Below are positions 1 to 7,444 of a stretch of 48,346 nucleotides of DNA, piece after piece. Location of the stretch: assembly GCA_018609935.1 (NCBI GenBank), contig JAHENH010000171.1:1-48346 (forward strand), written 5' to 3'. Every line of letters begins with the position of its first letter. Within the stretch, counting starts at the first letter, position 1. A program made the translations under genes and the position numbers. The stretch is from Halobacteriales archaeon (GTDB lineage: Archaea > Halobacteriota > Halobacteria > Halorutilales > JAHENH01). The notes beneath the pieces were generated by a model. That model did no database searches and was not told the origin of the DNA. It was given only the letters and a program-made list of their open reading frames with translations.

Positions 1-115
1 TAGACAGTTTTTCTATAGCATCTGGCTGATCTCCAGCTGGATTAAATGGAGCGTCAACACGGAAAGGATTCCCCTCCGTTAAACTATCTGGATTCGAATC
101 TTCTGATCCATCCAT
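1..115 (-). CDS. uvrB: UvrB, excinuclease ABC subunit B (N-terminal 38 codons only)
   Basis: The minus strand reads from an ATG at 115 to the window edge. After about 17 variable, acidic residues it gives NPFRVDAPFNPAGDQPDAI, the hallmark UvrB N-terminus (pf.PaGDQP.AI..L) that precedes the helicase Walker A motif. UvrB is the damage-verifying, ATP-dependent subunit of bacterial-type nucleotide excision repair, working with UvrA and UvrC; mesophilic and halophilic archaea commonly carry it. AGAGG lies directly upstream of the ATG and may be a weak ribosome binding site. An alternative in-frame ATG does not occur further upstream in the part seen. The gene is cut by the window, so the ATPase core is not visible and intactness cannot be judged. 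Confidence 0.88.
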   Translation of the reverse strand, partial: MDGSEDSNPDSLTEGNPFRVDAPFNPAGDQPDAIEKLS

Positions 116-202
116 CCTCTATAAAAAATTAAGAGATACAACCACAATATATTTTTCCTAACTTTATTTATAATACATAAAAAATCAAAAAATATCTTAT
201 AA

Positions 203-1180
203 TTAGAATCTAAGTTGTGTCTCTCCAGATAATTTATCCCTATTATGTGGTTTTTCAAGGTTAAGGTCAGGTCCAACAGCTATAATTTTTTTTGGATTAA
301 TGTCTGTATGAGTAGTATAATAATGTTCTTTTATATGACCCATATCTATAGTTTTTTTAAATTCAGATGTTTGATATAGATCACGTAGATATGGCCAAAG
401 ACTGTCATAGTCTATGATTCTTTTTTTATTACATTTAAAATGAGTATTATATACTTGGTCAAACCTAATAAGTGTAGGAAACAAACGGATATCAGCTAAT
501 GTTAATTTTTCTTCTATTAGATATCTTTGATTTTCTAATATATTATTCCAATAGCTAAGTGAATCAAATAGCTCATTTATAGCTTTTTCATATGCTTTTT
601 GTGTATCAGCAAAACCGGCTTTATATACACCGTTGTTTATTGTATATATTTTTTCTATTACTCTATCAATTTGATCCCTAAGATGGCTAGGATAAAAATC
701 AGCACCATTCTTTTTATAATCTTTGAATACATCTTCAACCATCTTCATTATTTCAATTGATTCATTATTAACTATTGTATCTGTTTTCTTATCCCAAAGT
801 ACAGGAACAGAAACACGCCCAGTATAATTGGGGTCAGCCTTCTTATATACCTCATATAGATAGTTGAAACCGTTAACAGTATCTGGAGTACATCCACTAC
901 GGTTAGGAGAAAACCTCCAACCATAATTTTCTCTATATGGATCTACAATATCCATGGAAAGAATTTCTTGTAGCCCACTAAGACGACGTACTAAAACAAC
1001 TCCATGTGCCCATGGACAAGCCCTAGAAATATAAAGATGATATCTATCAGGTTCAGGCCTAAATTTAGCATCAACACTATCTTTTATCCATCCGTCAAAC
1101 TTTGTTTTTTCTCGTTGAAATTCACCATCTTCGTCTGTATATTCTTTAATATCTTTCTTCCATTCGCCATCTATTAACAT
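203..1180 (-). CDS. yqjG: Glutathionyl-hydroquinone reductase (ECM4/YqjG family, omega-class GST)
   Basis: The 325-residue length matches the family (about 310-330). Around residue 55 it has the catalytic ISRACPWAHG segment: Cys-Pro-Trp-Ala-His is diagnostic of glutathionyl-hydroquinone reductases, whose cysteine attacks glutathionylated quinols. The first half is a thioredoxin fold ending in the SVPVLWDKKT and NNESIEI glutathione-site motifs; the second half is the all-alpha GST domain with TLADIRLFPTLIRFD. Family knowledge: these enzymes reductively remove a thiol from thiol-quinol conjugates. Haloarchaea use gamma-glutamylcysteine rather than glutathione, so the physiological thiol here is open. 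The gene is monocistronic, with its 3' end toward uvrB. Upstream of the ATG no Shine-Dalgarno is seen. Confidence 0.9.
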   Translation of the reverse strand: MLIDGEWKKDIKEYTDEDGEFQREKTKFDGWIKDSVDAKFRPEPDRYHLYISRACPWAHGVVLVRRLSGLQEILSMDIVDPYRENYGWRFSPNRSGCTPDTVNGFNYLYEVYKKADPNYTGRVSVPVLWDKKTDTIVNNESIEIMKMVEDVFKDYKKNGADFYPSHLRDQIDRVIEKIYTINNGVYKAGFADTQKAYEKAINELFDSLSYWNNILENQRYLIEEKLTLADIRLFPTLIRFDQVYNTHFKCNKKRIIDYDSLWPYLRDLYQTSEFKKTIDMGHIKEHYYTTHTDINPKKIIAVGPDLNLEKPHNRDKLSGETQLRF

Positions 1181-1527
1181 ATTTTCCGTCTATAAATTAG
1201 ATATTGTATCTATACATATATAAGAAAGATATATACTAATACCCAAGATTAAATATCCATATTTATCTGGTTTAATTAGTAATAATATATTCATACCGAG
1301 ATCTGTAATATACTAGGTACTTGAATTTTTTATGGAATAAGATAAAATATATTATCTTATATTATTTTATATAAAAATTGACAAAAAATAAATAGAAACT
1401 CAATAAAAAATATATAGTATAACTAAACCATGTCAATATAACTAAAAATAAATAGAGTAGATTTAATCTATAGTTTTAAATATTATTACCTACTTTCTTC
1501 TGAGAAATATATAATTGAGTTAAAATA
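1181..1527. other. AT-rich divergent intergenic region
   Basis: This spacer lies between two divergent genes (quinone reductase on minus, BtuF-like protein on plus) and must hold both promoters. It is dense in TATA-like runs, so individual boxes cannot be assigned with confidence. I see no ORF, tRNA or strong hairpin. Confidence 0.5.
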
Positions 1528-2450
1528 ATGACTGACGTCGTTAGCCTCTTGCCTTCTGTGACTGAAATACTATATAAGATCGAGAAGGAACCGATCGGTG
1601 TTTCAGGTGAGTGCGATTTCCCTAGTGAAGCTAATAATAAACCGAGAATAACCAAATCTAAAATAAATACTGATAAAAGTAGTAAAGATATAAATAAACA
1701 AGTAGGGAACTTAAAAAAAGGAAAAAATAATTTATATGAAATAGATAGAGATCTATTGCAGTATTTAGACCCAGATGTTGTTATAACACAGGGTATTTGC
1801 GATGTATGTGCTGTAGATAAGGCTTTAATAAAAGAAGTTATATCAAACTTCGATCTTGGTACAGAAATAGTTACAGTTGATTCTCGTGCTATACATTCTA
1901 TACTTGAAAATATTATTTTGATAGGTAAAAAAGTAGATAGAAAAGAAAGAGCTGAGAAATTAGTGAACAATCTAGAAAAAAGAATGAAAAAAATTAAAAA
2001 TGAAGTAGAGAACAAAAAACAAAACCAGGTTAATGTAGTTGTATTAGATTGGATGGATCCTCCAATGGTTGCAGGACATTGGATGCCTGAATTGGTTACA
2101 TATGCAGGAGGGAGGTATGGTTTAGTTGAATCTGGTGGATATTCTATACCTATAGACTGGAATAGGATATTAAATTATGATCCGGATATATTAATTGTAT
2201 CTCCGTGTGGTTTTTCTATAGAAAAAATTATTTCTAATATTAGTGATCTAAAAAGAAAAAGTGATTGGAAGAATATATCTGCAGTTAAAAAAATCAAGTA
2301 TATATTATAGACGGAAATCATTACCTCAACCGTCCTACTTATAGGATAATTAATTTTTTAGAAACTCTTAGAAAGATTGTAAATCCTGAAATATCTATAA
2401 ATGAATCAAAGGAAACAGTACGAAATACAGCTAATATAGAAGCTGTTTAG
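1528..2450 (+). CDS. btuF: BtuF-like corrinoid-binding protein, frameshifted near the 3' end
   Basis: The reading frame from ATG 1528 runs 260 codons to a stop at 2308-2310. It starts directly with MTDVVSLLPSVTEILYKI and has GICDVCAV near residue 90 and VLDWMDPPMVAGHWMPELV, typical of the periplasmic-binding-protein class III fold of cobalamin-binding proteins. It has no signal peptide, as in the cytoplasmic or leaderless members of this family. The family's conserved C-terminus (VYIIDGNHYLNRPTYRI and about 35 more residues) is present immediately downstream but one frame away, ending at TAG 2448-2450. The shift occurs at a run of seven A's around 2287-2293. One extra A would give a continuous protein of about 307 residues. 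Whether this is a mutation, a sequencing error or programmed -1 slippage cannot be told from the sequence. No BtuC/BtuD transporter genes are adjacent. Confidence 0.78.
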
Positions 2451-2840
2451 AGTTTTATCTAGCACCTTCTTTGTACTTTAGGTCTTCTAGAGGGGTACCG
2501 AATTCCTGTTTTGGAAACTGTTGAGAATTTCTTATCTACTCTAATATTATCTTTGTATTCAAAGGATTGGTCTAAGAAGTTGATCTGGAGATACTACATA
2601 TCCTGTTTTCACACTAGAGGATTATCCTAGTCACTAAGGTAAAACGTTTTTGAATATATTTTTAGTCGATATCTAGGTATAGTGGTTGTTTTTACATTAT
2701 TTAGTTTGTATCTTAATTAAATAGTGAAAAAGTACATTTTTATATAAGATGAATATTTATCAAAAAGAGAATAAAAATGTTGGACATTATCCTTTTTTCT
2801 TTATGACGAACATTTATATGTAAATAGTGTACGAATTTTA
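2451..2840. other. Gene-poor region with possible decayed coding remnant
   Basis: No intact gene is visible. On the minus strand between about 2640 and 2455 short stretches read like protein in shifting frames: GYVVSPDQLLRPIL, then QEFGTPLEDLKYKEGAR ending at a TAA at 2457-2455. This resembles the eroded C-terminus of an unidentified gene, but the stretches are too short to name. It sits directly beside the tnpB fossil, consistent with a decaying insertion locus. Confidence 0.3.
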
Positions 2841-2846
2841 TTTGTG

Positions 2847-2935
2847 GAGTGTCGTTGTCGACGGGGCCCTGGCATGGAGGTGACAACTCCTGAAAACCAT
2901 AGCCAACCCGTCCACGAAAGCATCTCGTTACACTC
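2847..2935. other. GC-richer foldable segment, possible relic of a TnpB-associated guide RNA or transposon end
   Basis: This block is clearly richer in G and C than its surroundings and can fold into one long structure: GAGTGT (2847-2852) with ACACTC (2930-2935), GACGGG (2860-2865) with CCCGTC (2907-2912), GGC (2871-2873) with GCC (2902-2904), and ATGG (2874-2877) with CCAT (2897-2900). It lies on the 3' side of the minus-strand tnpB fossil, where IS200/IS605 elements keep their right end and omega (reRNA) guide. It does not match tRNA, SRP RNA or RNase P RNA motifs that I know. The strand, the RNA nature and the link to TnpB are inference. Confidence 0.35.
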
Positions 2936-3169
2936 AAATTGGAGGCAGGCTAGGAACTGATGAAACCCTTACTCTCCTTAATTCCTAATAATATTTTAGC
3001 TATTAATGTAATATGGGTATCAAATAATATATTTAAATTATAGTAAAAACTTAAATATAAAAATTATCGATAAATGGACATTCTCTAGGGTAGACATTAA
3101 TATGACGTAGACTTTCTAACTTTGCATATCCTTGAGTTGTTAGCCAGGCGGTTATGCTGGGTAAGGTTA

Positions 3170-3532
3170 TCATCTTTCTCGTCTCTCTATATTGTTAGCA
3201 GTGTTCAAATAGGAATAACTTTCGTATCCGCACTCCTAGCACACAAACTGGTTGTCCTCACATATTGTGTTCTCAGACTTGCCGTGGTCTACACCAGGTC
3301 TGACTCATGTTGTAGCCATCCACATTCTAGATCTCAATGCTTTCTTTTTTCGCCTTTTATGTGATAAATTCTTGTAGCTAGTGGAAGTACTATAAGTAGA
3401 CGCCACTCTAGCCGTTACATTGTGTATTCTTTTTGAATCTTCCATCCATACTATAGGGTTCTCAGATTCTGAAGTGAAGTCTATAATCGGAGCAGGCTGA
3501 GTGTTTTCGGTTTTGGATTTGAGGTAGCTCAC
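3170..3532 (-). pseudogene. tnpB: TnpB (IS200/IS605-family OrfB) C-terminal fossil
   Basis: One minus-strand frame, interrupted by two stop codons, is collinear with the C-terminal third of TnpB. In order it shows IDFTSESENPIVWMEDSKRI (compare the family's IV.fA....pviv.EDLkgIR with the RuvC-II Glu), a basic YKNLSHKRRKKK segment, a ruined first zinc knuckle (TT-stop-VRPGVDHGKSEN where TSQTCPxCGHxSkEN is expected, so both Cys are lost), then QFVC-stop-ECGYE with the second Cys pair kept, and SYLNTANNIERR where the family has aDxNAAxNIxxR. The last RuvC Asp appears as Tyr. The N-terminal two thirds are missing. It is therefore a dead, truncated nuclease remnant. A separate 40-codon frame (3173-3051, starting MITLPSITAWLTTQGY) overlaps its end and may be part of the old C-terminus after a frameshift. 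Confidence 0.75.
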
Positions 3533-3756
3533 ACTATCTGTAAAGAAATATTAAGCTATAGAACTTGCCTAATTTAGATATATCAATATATAGTTTATAA
3601 AATAGATTTTTTAAATTCATTTACTATATAAAAAAGATACCTTTTATATGGGGCTAAATACCCTAAATCAACTTCTGGGTATTTACCCTATCTGGATCGT
3701 AGATATTAGTTGATGAATATATTTTTAACATTTTTATTTTTTAGATTAATAGTCTC

Positions 3757-3766
3757 TATATAAAAA
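3757..3766 (+). promoter_or_regulatory. Probable archaeal TATA box of the HAD-like gene
   Basis: TATATAAAAA begins 24 bases before ATG 3781. Archaeal transcription starts about 22-27 bases after the centre of the box, so this spacing fits a leaderless or nearly leaderless mRNA. No Shine-Dalgarno is present. It is a motif-only call in an AT-rich background. Confidence 0.4.
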
Positions 3767-3780
3767 TAGATCTAATTAAT

Positions 3781-4278
3781 ATGAGGGTTGCTCTTGATTT
3801 TGAGGGTGTTTGTGCTTCAACTCATGAGGTTGCGTTACGAAATTCAGATATACTTAAACAGAAAAATTTTAGATCTTGGAATTTTATAACAGAGGAGGTG
3901 AAAAAGGAATTTATTACTACTGTAGAAGAGGTTTTAAAAGAAAATCCTATTGAGGTGTCTAAATGTGAGCCTAACTTAGAGAAATATATAAAGAAAATGA
4001 GGGAAAAACATACTGTGGAGATATTAACAGCCAGACAAAATTGTGATACAGAGATAAAGAAATGGTTTGAATTAAGGGATATAGAGATAGATGGATTTAC
4101 TTCAACATCAAAACCAAAATATGAATATGATTTTGATGTGTATATAGATGATAATCCGAATCTAGTGGGTAAACTAGAGAGACTTTATCTACGTAATTGG
4201 AGCTGGAATAAACGTATTAAAACTGATGGTTCTACAAGGAGGATTAATTCACTAAAAACTCCAGCAAGTAATCTATAA
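3781..4278 (+). CDS. HAD-superfamily-like protein (5'-nucleotidase/phosphatase type)
   Basis: The 165-residue product starts MRVALDFEGVCA, resembling HAD motif I (DxDxT/V). It has ILTARQN near residue 80 where motif II (T/S) is expected, and ends its core with FDVYIDDNPN, the D-D motif IV typical of small nucleotidase-like HADs. The order and spacing fit a compact Rossmann fold without a large cap. Odd: the second Asp of motif I, the general acid in phosphatases, is Glu here (D-F-E), so catalysis may be altered or absent. Substrate is unknown. The gene stands alone after the transposon graveyard, with a TATA-like box 24 bases upstream of the ATG. Confidence 0.6.
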   Translation: MRVALDFEGVCASTHEVALRNSDILKQKNFRSWNFITEEVKKEFITTVEEVLKENPIEVSKCEPNLEKYIKKMREKHTVEILTARQNCDTEIKKWFELRDIEIDGFTSTSKPKYEYDFDVYIDDNPNLVGKLERLYLRNWSWNKRIKTDGSTRRINSLKTPASNL

Positions 4279-4547
4279 ATATTTAGACTATATTGTAAAC
4301 ATAGTTCTTTTTACTTTTAATTGAAATTTATATAAGTTCTATATATAGTATTTTTCGCTATATAGATAATTAATAATTTATTATTAAAATTTTTAGCTTT
4401 AATGTTGAAATGTTGTTTTTAGAAGGTTCTATGATATGTACGGTAATTGATTTTATTTATCATATTTTTTATGTTTTAAATATTTATCTTAAGTATTTTT
4501 AATTTGTTTTCAAGGGTTTTAACCATATATGAATTATAATTAGTTTT

Positions 4548-5021
4548 ATGACTATTGAAACAGGCGATGAAGTCGAAATTGAATATATTGGAAGAATAAA
4601 AGATGGAGAAATATTCGATACTTCTCGTAAAACTATTGCAGAAGAGACCGGATTAATAGATAAATTTCCTGATGACAAAGATTTTTCACCTCTTAAAGTA
4701 AGGATTGGAGAAGAGCAAATAATAGAAGGACTAGAAGAAGGCCTGATTGGTCTAGAAAAAGGTGAAACCAGAAAAATTACTGTACCACCTGAGAAAGGAT
4801 ATGGTGAAGTAAGTGATAAAAAAATAGAAACATATGATATATCCGAATTTGAACGTATGTTACAAGGTCAAACCCCTAAAGAAGGTATGAGACTACAATC
4901 AGCAGAAGGAGAAATAGGTACAATAACAAAAGTTGATTCAAATGAAGTGAAAATAGATTTCAACCATGAACTCTCAGGAGAAACCATTGAATTTGAAATA
5001 GAAGTTAAAGATATAAATTAA
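4548..5021 (+). CDS. FKBP-type peptidyl-prolyl cis-trans isomerase (SlyD-like)
   Basis: The 157-residue protein opens with the FKBP strand GDEVEIEYIGRIKDGEIFDTS. It continues with an insertion and VRIGEEQIIEGLEEGLIGLEKGETRKI, then PPEKGYGE, the core FKBP motifs, followed by an insert-in-flap region (about residues 87-135) and the closing beta strand IEFEIEVKDI. This is the archaeal/SlyD-like arrangement with a chaperone-type insert domain. Its role is accelerating proline isomerisation and assisting folding in the cytosol; no signal peptide or membrane segment is present. It is acidic. No His-rich tail of bacterial SlyD is seen. The upstream sequence contains CATATATGA about 23 bases before the ATG, possibly its TATA element. 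It appears monocistronic. Confidence 0.93.
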   Translation: MTIETGDEVEIEYIGRIKDGEIFDTSRKTIAEETGLIDKFPDDKDFSPLKVRIGEEQIIEGLEEGLIGLEKGETRKITVPPEKGYGEVSDKKIETYDISEFERMLQGQTPKEGMRLQSAEGEIGTITKVDSNEVKIDFNHELSGETIEFEIEVKDIN

Positions 5022-5252
5022 AAACAATTTTAAATCTATAAATATCAAGGATAATTTAATAAACATAATGAATTGATAAAGTTAATTGGATATATTTCAA
5101 ATTGACTAAAAATATCTCTTATTAAACTAATTAACCTGATATATAGATAATACTACAGAATGAATGTGGAGTTGGAAGCCTAGGACTTTAATTTTGAAAA
5201 ATTTAGTTAAAAATTTATATTAATTAAGGAGAACCTCAAAATTTTTTTGAGA

Positions 5253-5717
5253 TCAGATAATTATCTCTATAAAGAAAATTAATATCCCACCAATAATCTG
5301 TAACGTGACACCCACAATCAGTAAAGGTAATTTTCTTATATAGAAAAGTCTGTCAAGATAGTTATTTATAAATTCTTTAATTTCCTTTTTAGTCCCTATC
5401 TGTAGATCATTTTCTTTTTCTGTCATACCTATTATGTTATTAACCTTATCACTGTTGGTTTGTTTAGTTGAAGATATTTTTAGTTTAGTGATGTTCTCAG
5501 GTGTTTCAGTTCTTTCATTTAATATAGATAATAGTTCAGTAAAACCTGTTTCTTTTCTCCCAACTTCCCCTCTTTCAAATAGTTTATTTTTTCCTTTTTC
5601 TATTTTTCTTGACTTTTTTATTTTTTTAGAGAAAAATACAGAAAAAGTATCTATTGATATAAGTATAAACCCCCCTATTAAAAAAAGAAAAATCCCAATA
5701 ATTGTTAATAAATCCAT
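5253..5717 (-). CDS. Hypothetical membrane protein with two transmembrane helices
   Basis: The 154-residue product has a hydrophobic N-terminal helix (about residues 3-30, LTIIGIFLFLIGGFILI) and a C-terminal one (about 132-152, LLIVGVTLQIIGGILIFF). Between them lies a charged, Lys- and Glu-rich linker of about 100 residues. I recognise no enzymatic motif and no known family. The topology suggests both ends in the membrane with one soluble loop. It is on the minus strand, followed upstream by the separate sepF gene with a spacer of about 155 bases. The gene is supported by its length and typical amino acid use, not by homology. Confidence 0.6.
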   Translation of the reverse strand: MDLLTIIGIFLFLIGGFILISIDTFSVFFSKKIKKSRKIEKGKNKLFERGEVGRKETGFTELLSILNERTETPENITKLKISSTKQTNSDKVNNIIGMTEKENDLQIGTKKEIKEFINNYLDRLFYIRKLPLLIVGVTLQIIGGILIFFIEIII

Positions 5718-5873
5718 TATTTATATTAAGATATATAGATATAGAAATATTAAAATATATTTTTTATGTGTATAATTTTATTTTATGGTTTTTATGTAAA
5801 ATTATCTTAGACAAGTTTTTACCTTCTTTTAATAGGTTTTATAAATTATGCTTAGTTTCTTGTTAAATACTTT

Positions 5874-6257
5874 TCATCCTCCTATTTTTTCTCTACTAAT
5901 TTCTATTCCACTTGGTACTACTATAAATTCTTCATTTCTTTTCATAGCTATATCCCCTCCAATGTCATTTATAGCTTCTTTAAGTTCTTGTGTAAGTTTT
6001 TCTTGGTCTTTTTCCCAGTTGAAAGGATCTATAATTACGATGTCTCCATCATATATTAAATCCTTTATGTCCATTATATCTGTTTGGTTATTAGGTTCTG
6101 CTACATGTACAAGTATATTTTGGCTATTGTTTTCTTCTAGATGTTTATAGCTATTAGGATCTATTTCAACGTAGTCTCTCCCTCCTATTATTGGGCTACC
6201 GTTCTTTTGGTTTTTTGAAGTATTGAAAATTGCTGATATTCGTTCTAATATACCCAT
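5874..6257 (-). CDS. sepF: SepF, FtsZ membrane anchor for cell division
   Basis: The 127-residue protein has the archaeal SepF plan. An amphipathic N-terminal helix (MGILERISAIFN) serves as membrane-targeting sequence, then a linker, then a compact alpha/beta domain beginning YVEIDPNSY and containing ILVHVAEP, IKDLIYDGDIVIIDP and the closing FIVVPSGIEIS. SepF dimers bind the FtsZ C-terminus and tether the Z-ring to the membrane; in many archaea SepF replaces FtsA. The Gly-containing turn in the core (NDIGGDIA) matches the family's dimer region. No ftsZ is adjacent in this window. It is transcribed alone on the minus strand. Confidence 0.87.
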   Translation of the reverse strand: MGILERISAIFNTSKNQKNGSPIIGGRDYVEIDPNSYKHLEENNSQNILVHVAEPNNQTDIMDIKDLIYDGDIVIIDPFNWEKDQEKLTQELKEAINDIGGDIAMKRNEEFIVVPSGIEISREKIGG

Positions 6258-6456
6258 AAAATAGATAAATGGATTAAGTCATTTAATTTTTTGTCAGACA
6301 ATAAATAAATTAACCTGGATTAACTATGTTGAGATAAAAGATGGAATTTCAGGTACTACAGCAGGATGAAGTACAGAGGGTTAGTGGTAGATAGTTTAAT
6401 GGGAGGTAATAATATTGTTTTCTTATTTTGTTTTTATAGGATAGAAATAATATATA

Positions 6457-6466
6457 GCTATATAAG
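6457..6466 (+). promoter_or_regulatory. Probable archaeal TATA box
   Basis: GCTATATAAG is centred about 31 bases before ATG 6493, the spacing expected for a transcript with only a few leader bases. Motif-only call. Confidence 0.45.
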
Positions 6467-6492
6467 CCTTTGATGTTTTTGTTTATTGTATA

Positions 6493-6687
6493 ATGGATAG
6501 TGAAAAATGGAATCGTGATAGTACTGTTAGGGTAAGTAATATCAAGGTTGTTGAATCGGAGGAGGGTGAGGATCCAGGCTGGTGGCTTGTTTCAAATGAT
6601 GGTGATGAATTTCCTATATATATTGATCAACTCCACGATGTTCTTCATGCACTTCATGAATTACATGATAAGCAGCATCAACATTAA
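6493..6687 (+). CDS. Small acidic protein of unknown function
   Basis: The 64-residue product has a DxxVRVSNIKVVES start, a WWLVSNDGDEFPIYIDQLHDVLHALHEL core and a His-rich end (HDKQHQH). The pattern of a short beta region followed by a helix with regularly spaced His and Leu looks like a folded small protein. I do not recognise the family. A TATA-like box sits at the right distance upstream and no Shine-Dalgarno is seen. The His-rich tail could bind metal, but this is speculation. Confidence 0.65.
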   Translation: MDSEKWNRDSTVRVSNIKVVESEEGEDPGWWLVSNDGDEFPIYIDQLHDVLHALHELHDKQHQH

Positions 6688-6735
6688 GTTAGGATAATTT
6701 ATTGTTTTTGTTTGTTTTTGTGGGTTTTAAGGAGG

Positions 6736-6792
6736 ATCGGTGGAGTGAGAGTATTGGGGAAAAAGTTTTTGTATGACGGTAGATCCACCGAT
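6736..6792. repeat. Perfect 9-base inverted repeat, possible terminator or regulatory hairpin
   Basis: ATCGGTGGA at 6736-6744 is matched by its exact complement TCCACCGAT at 6784-6792, with a 39-base loop. It lies between two small genes, about 50 bases after the stop at 6687. GC-rich arms are unusual in this AT-rich setting. It could be an RNA stem after the small gene or a protein-binding site. Confidence 0.45.
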
Positions 6793-6929
6793 ATATAAAA
6801 TAAAAATCTATGGTATATAAAACCTTTTATTACCATTAAATGTATCTAGGTAGGTTAAAGTTCAAATAACATACTAAACCGAAAAAACCAAAACTAAAAA
6901 AAGAAAAAACAGAAATCCAAATAAAACAA

Positions 6930-7091
6930 ATGGAACAAAACTACATATACATACTAATACTAGACACAAACGAAGGAAAACATATACAAGAAGCATATAA
7001 AACCAGAAAAACAGCAGAAAAAGCAGCAAATGAGAAACAAAAACAACATCCAAAAACTAACTATAGAGTCAAACAAATACCAATATATTAA
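6930..7091 (+). CDS. Very small Lys/Gln-rich protein, unknown
   Basis: An ATG at 6930 opens a 53-codon frame starting MEQNYIYILILDTNEGKH and continuing IQEAYKTRKTAEKAANE to a TAA at 7089-7091. It reads like a short beta strand followed by a helix and final strand (YRVKQIPIY). It lies in a stretch where the plus strand is almost devoid of G and T outside this frame, so its codon choice (A- and C-ending) differs strongly from that of neighbours. No family recognised. The in-frame length is short, so support comes from the plausible fold-like pattern only. Confidence 0.5.
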   Translation: MEQNYIYILILDTNEGKHIQEAYKTRKTAEKAANEKQKQHPKTNYRVKQIPIY

Positions 7092-7165
7092 ATTAATCTA
7101 TAAAATACCTAATACATCTAATTTAAGATGAAAATATTATTTTAATTTAATATATAAGTTAAATA

Positions 7166-7396
7166 ATGGGAACACCTCTATCTTTGATAGACAGTCCAGA
7201 AGAAGTTCCTGGTACCTCTATTGATCCTAACTTCAATAAAGGACCTGTTATAAAAAGCGAACATAAAAAAGAAGGAAAAAACTATGAATGTGGAAGCTGT
7301 GGTGAAATATTACTTAAAGATGTGGCTGATTCACAACTCAAAGGTAAAGCTGCAATAAAATGTCCTCAATGTAACAAATGGAATGAAACACCATAG
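7166..7396 (+). CDS. Small zinc-ribbon protein
   Basis: The 76-residue product has a proline-rich N-terminal half without clear structure and a C-terminal zinc ribbon: YECGSCGEILLKDV, then IKCPQCNKWNETP. The two CxxC pairs, about 23 residues apart, are the expected four zinc ligands. Such ribbons are common in archaeal small proteins, often nucleic-acid or protein binding; no specific role can be given. The gene stands alone with a TATA-like TTAATATATAAG upstream of the ATG. Confidence 0.75.
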   Translation: MGTPLSLIDSPEEVPGTSIDPNFNKGPVIKSEHKKEGKNYECGSCGEILLKDVADSQLKGKAAIKCPQCNKWNETP

Positions 7397-7444
7397 TAAA
7401 ATAAATCAAAATTATCAATAAATAAAAAATATTTTAAACAAAAT

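Noticed and set aside
1476..2015. 179-codon minus-strand frame
   Set aside because: It lies antisense to the BtuF-like gene, which has clear family motifs.
2847..2935. tRNA, SRP RNA, RNase P RNA or B12 riboswitch
   Set aside because: No CCA-type acceptor or T-loop, no SRP helix-8 motif, no RNase P conserved GAGGAAAGUCC/ACAGAA, and no B12 box was found, although it is near a corrinoid gene.
2740..2937. 65-codon minus-strand frame across the GC-richer foldable segment
   Set aside because: Its composition (Cys/Pro/Gly text then a hydrophobic end in AT-rich DNA) changes abruptly, and it spans a self-complementary stem; it looks like a chance frame.
3122..3364. 80-codon plus-strand frame over the tnpB fossil
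   Set aside because: It is antisense to the recognisable TnpB zinc-knuckle remnant and its text (many Ser, Leu, Val, Arg) is typical of an antisense shadow.
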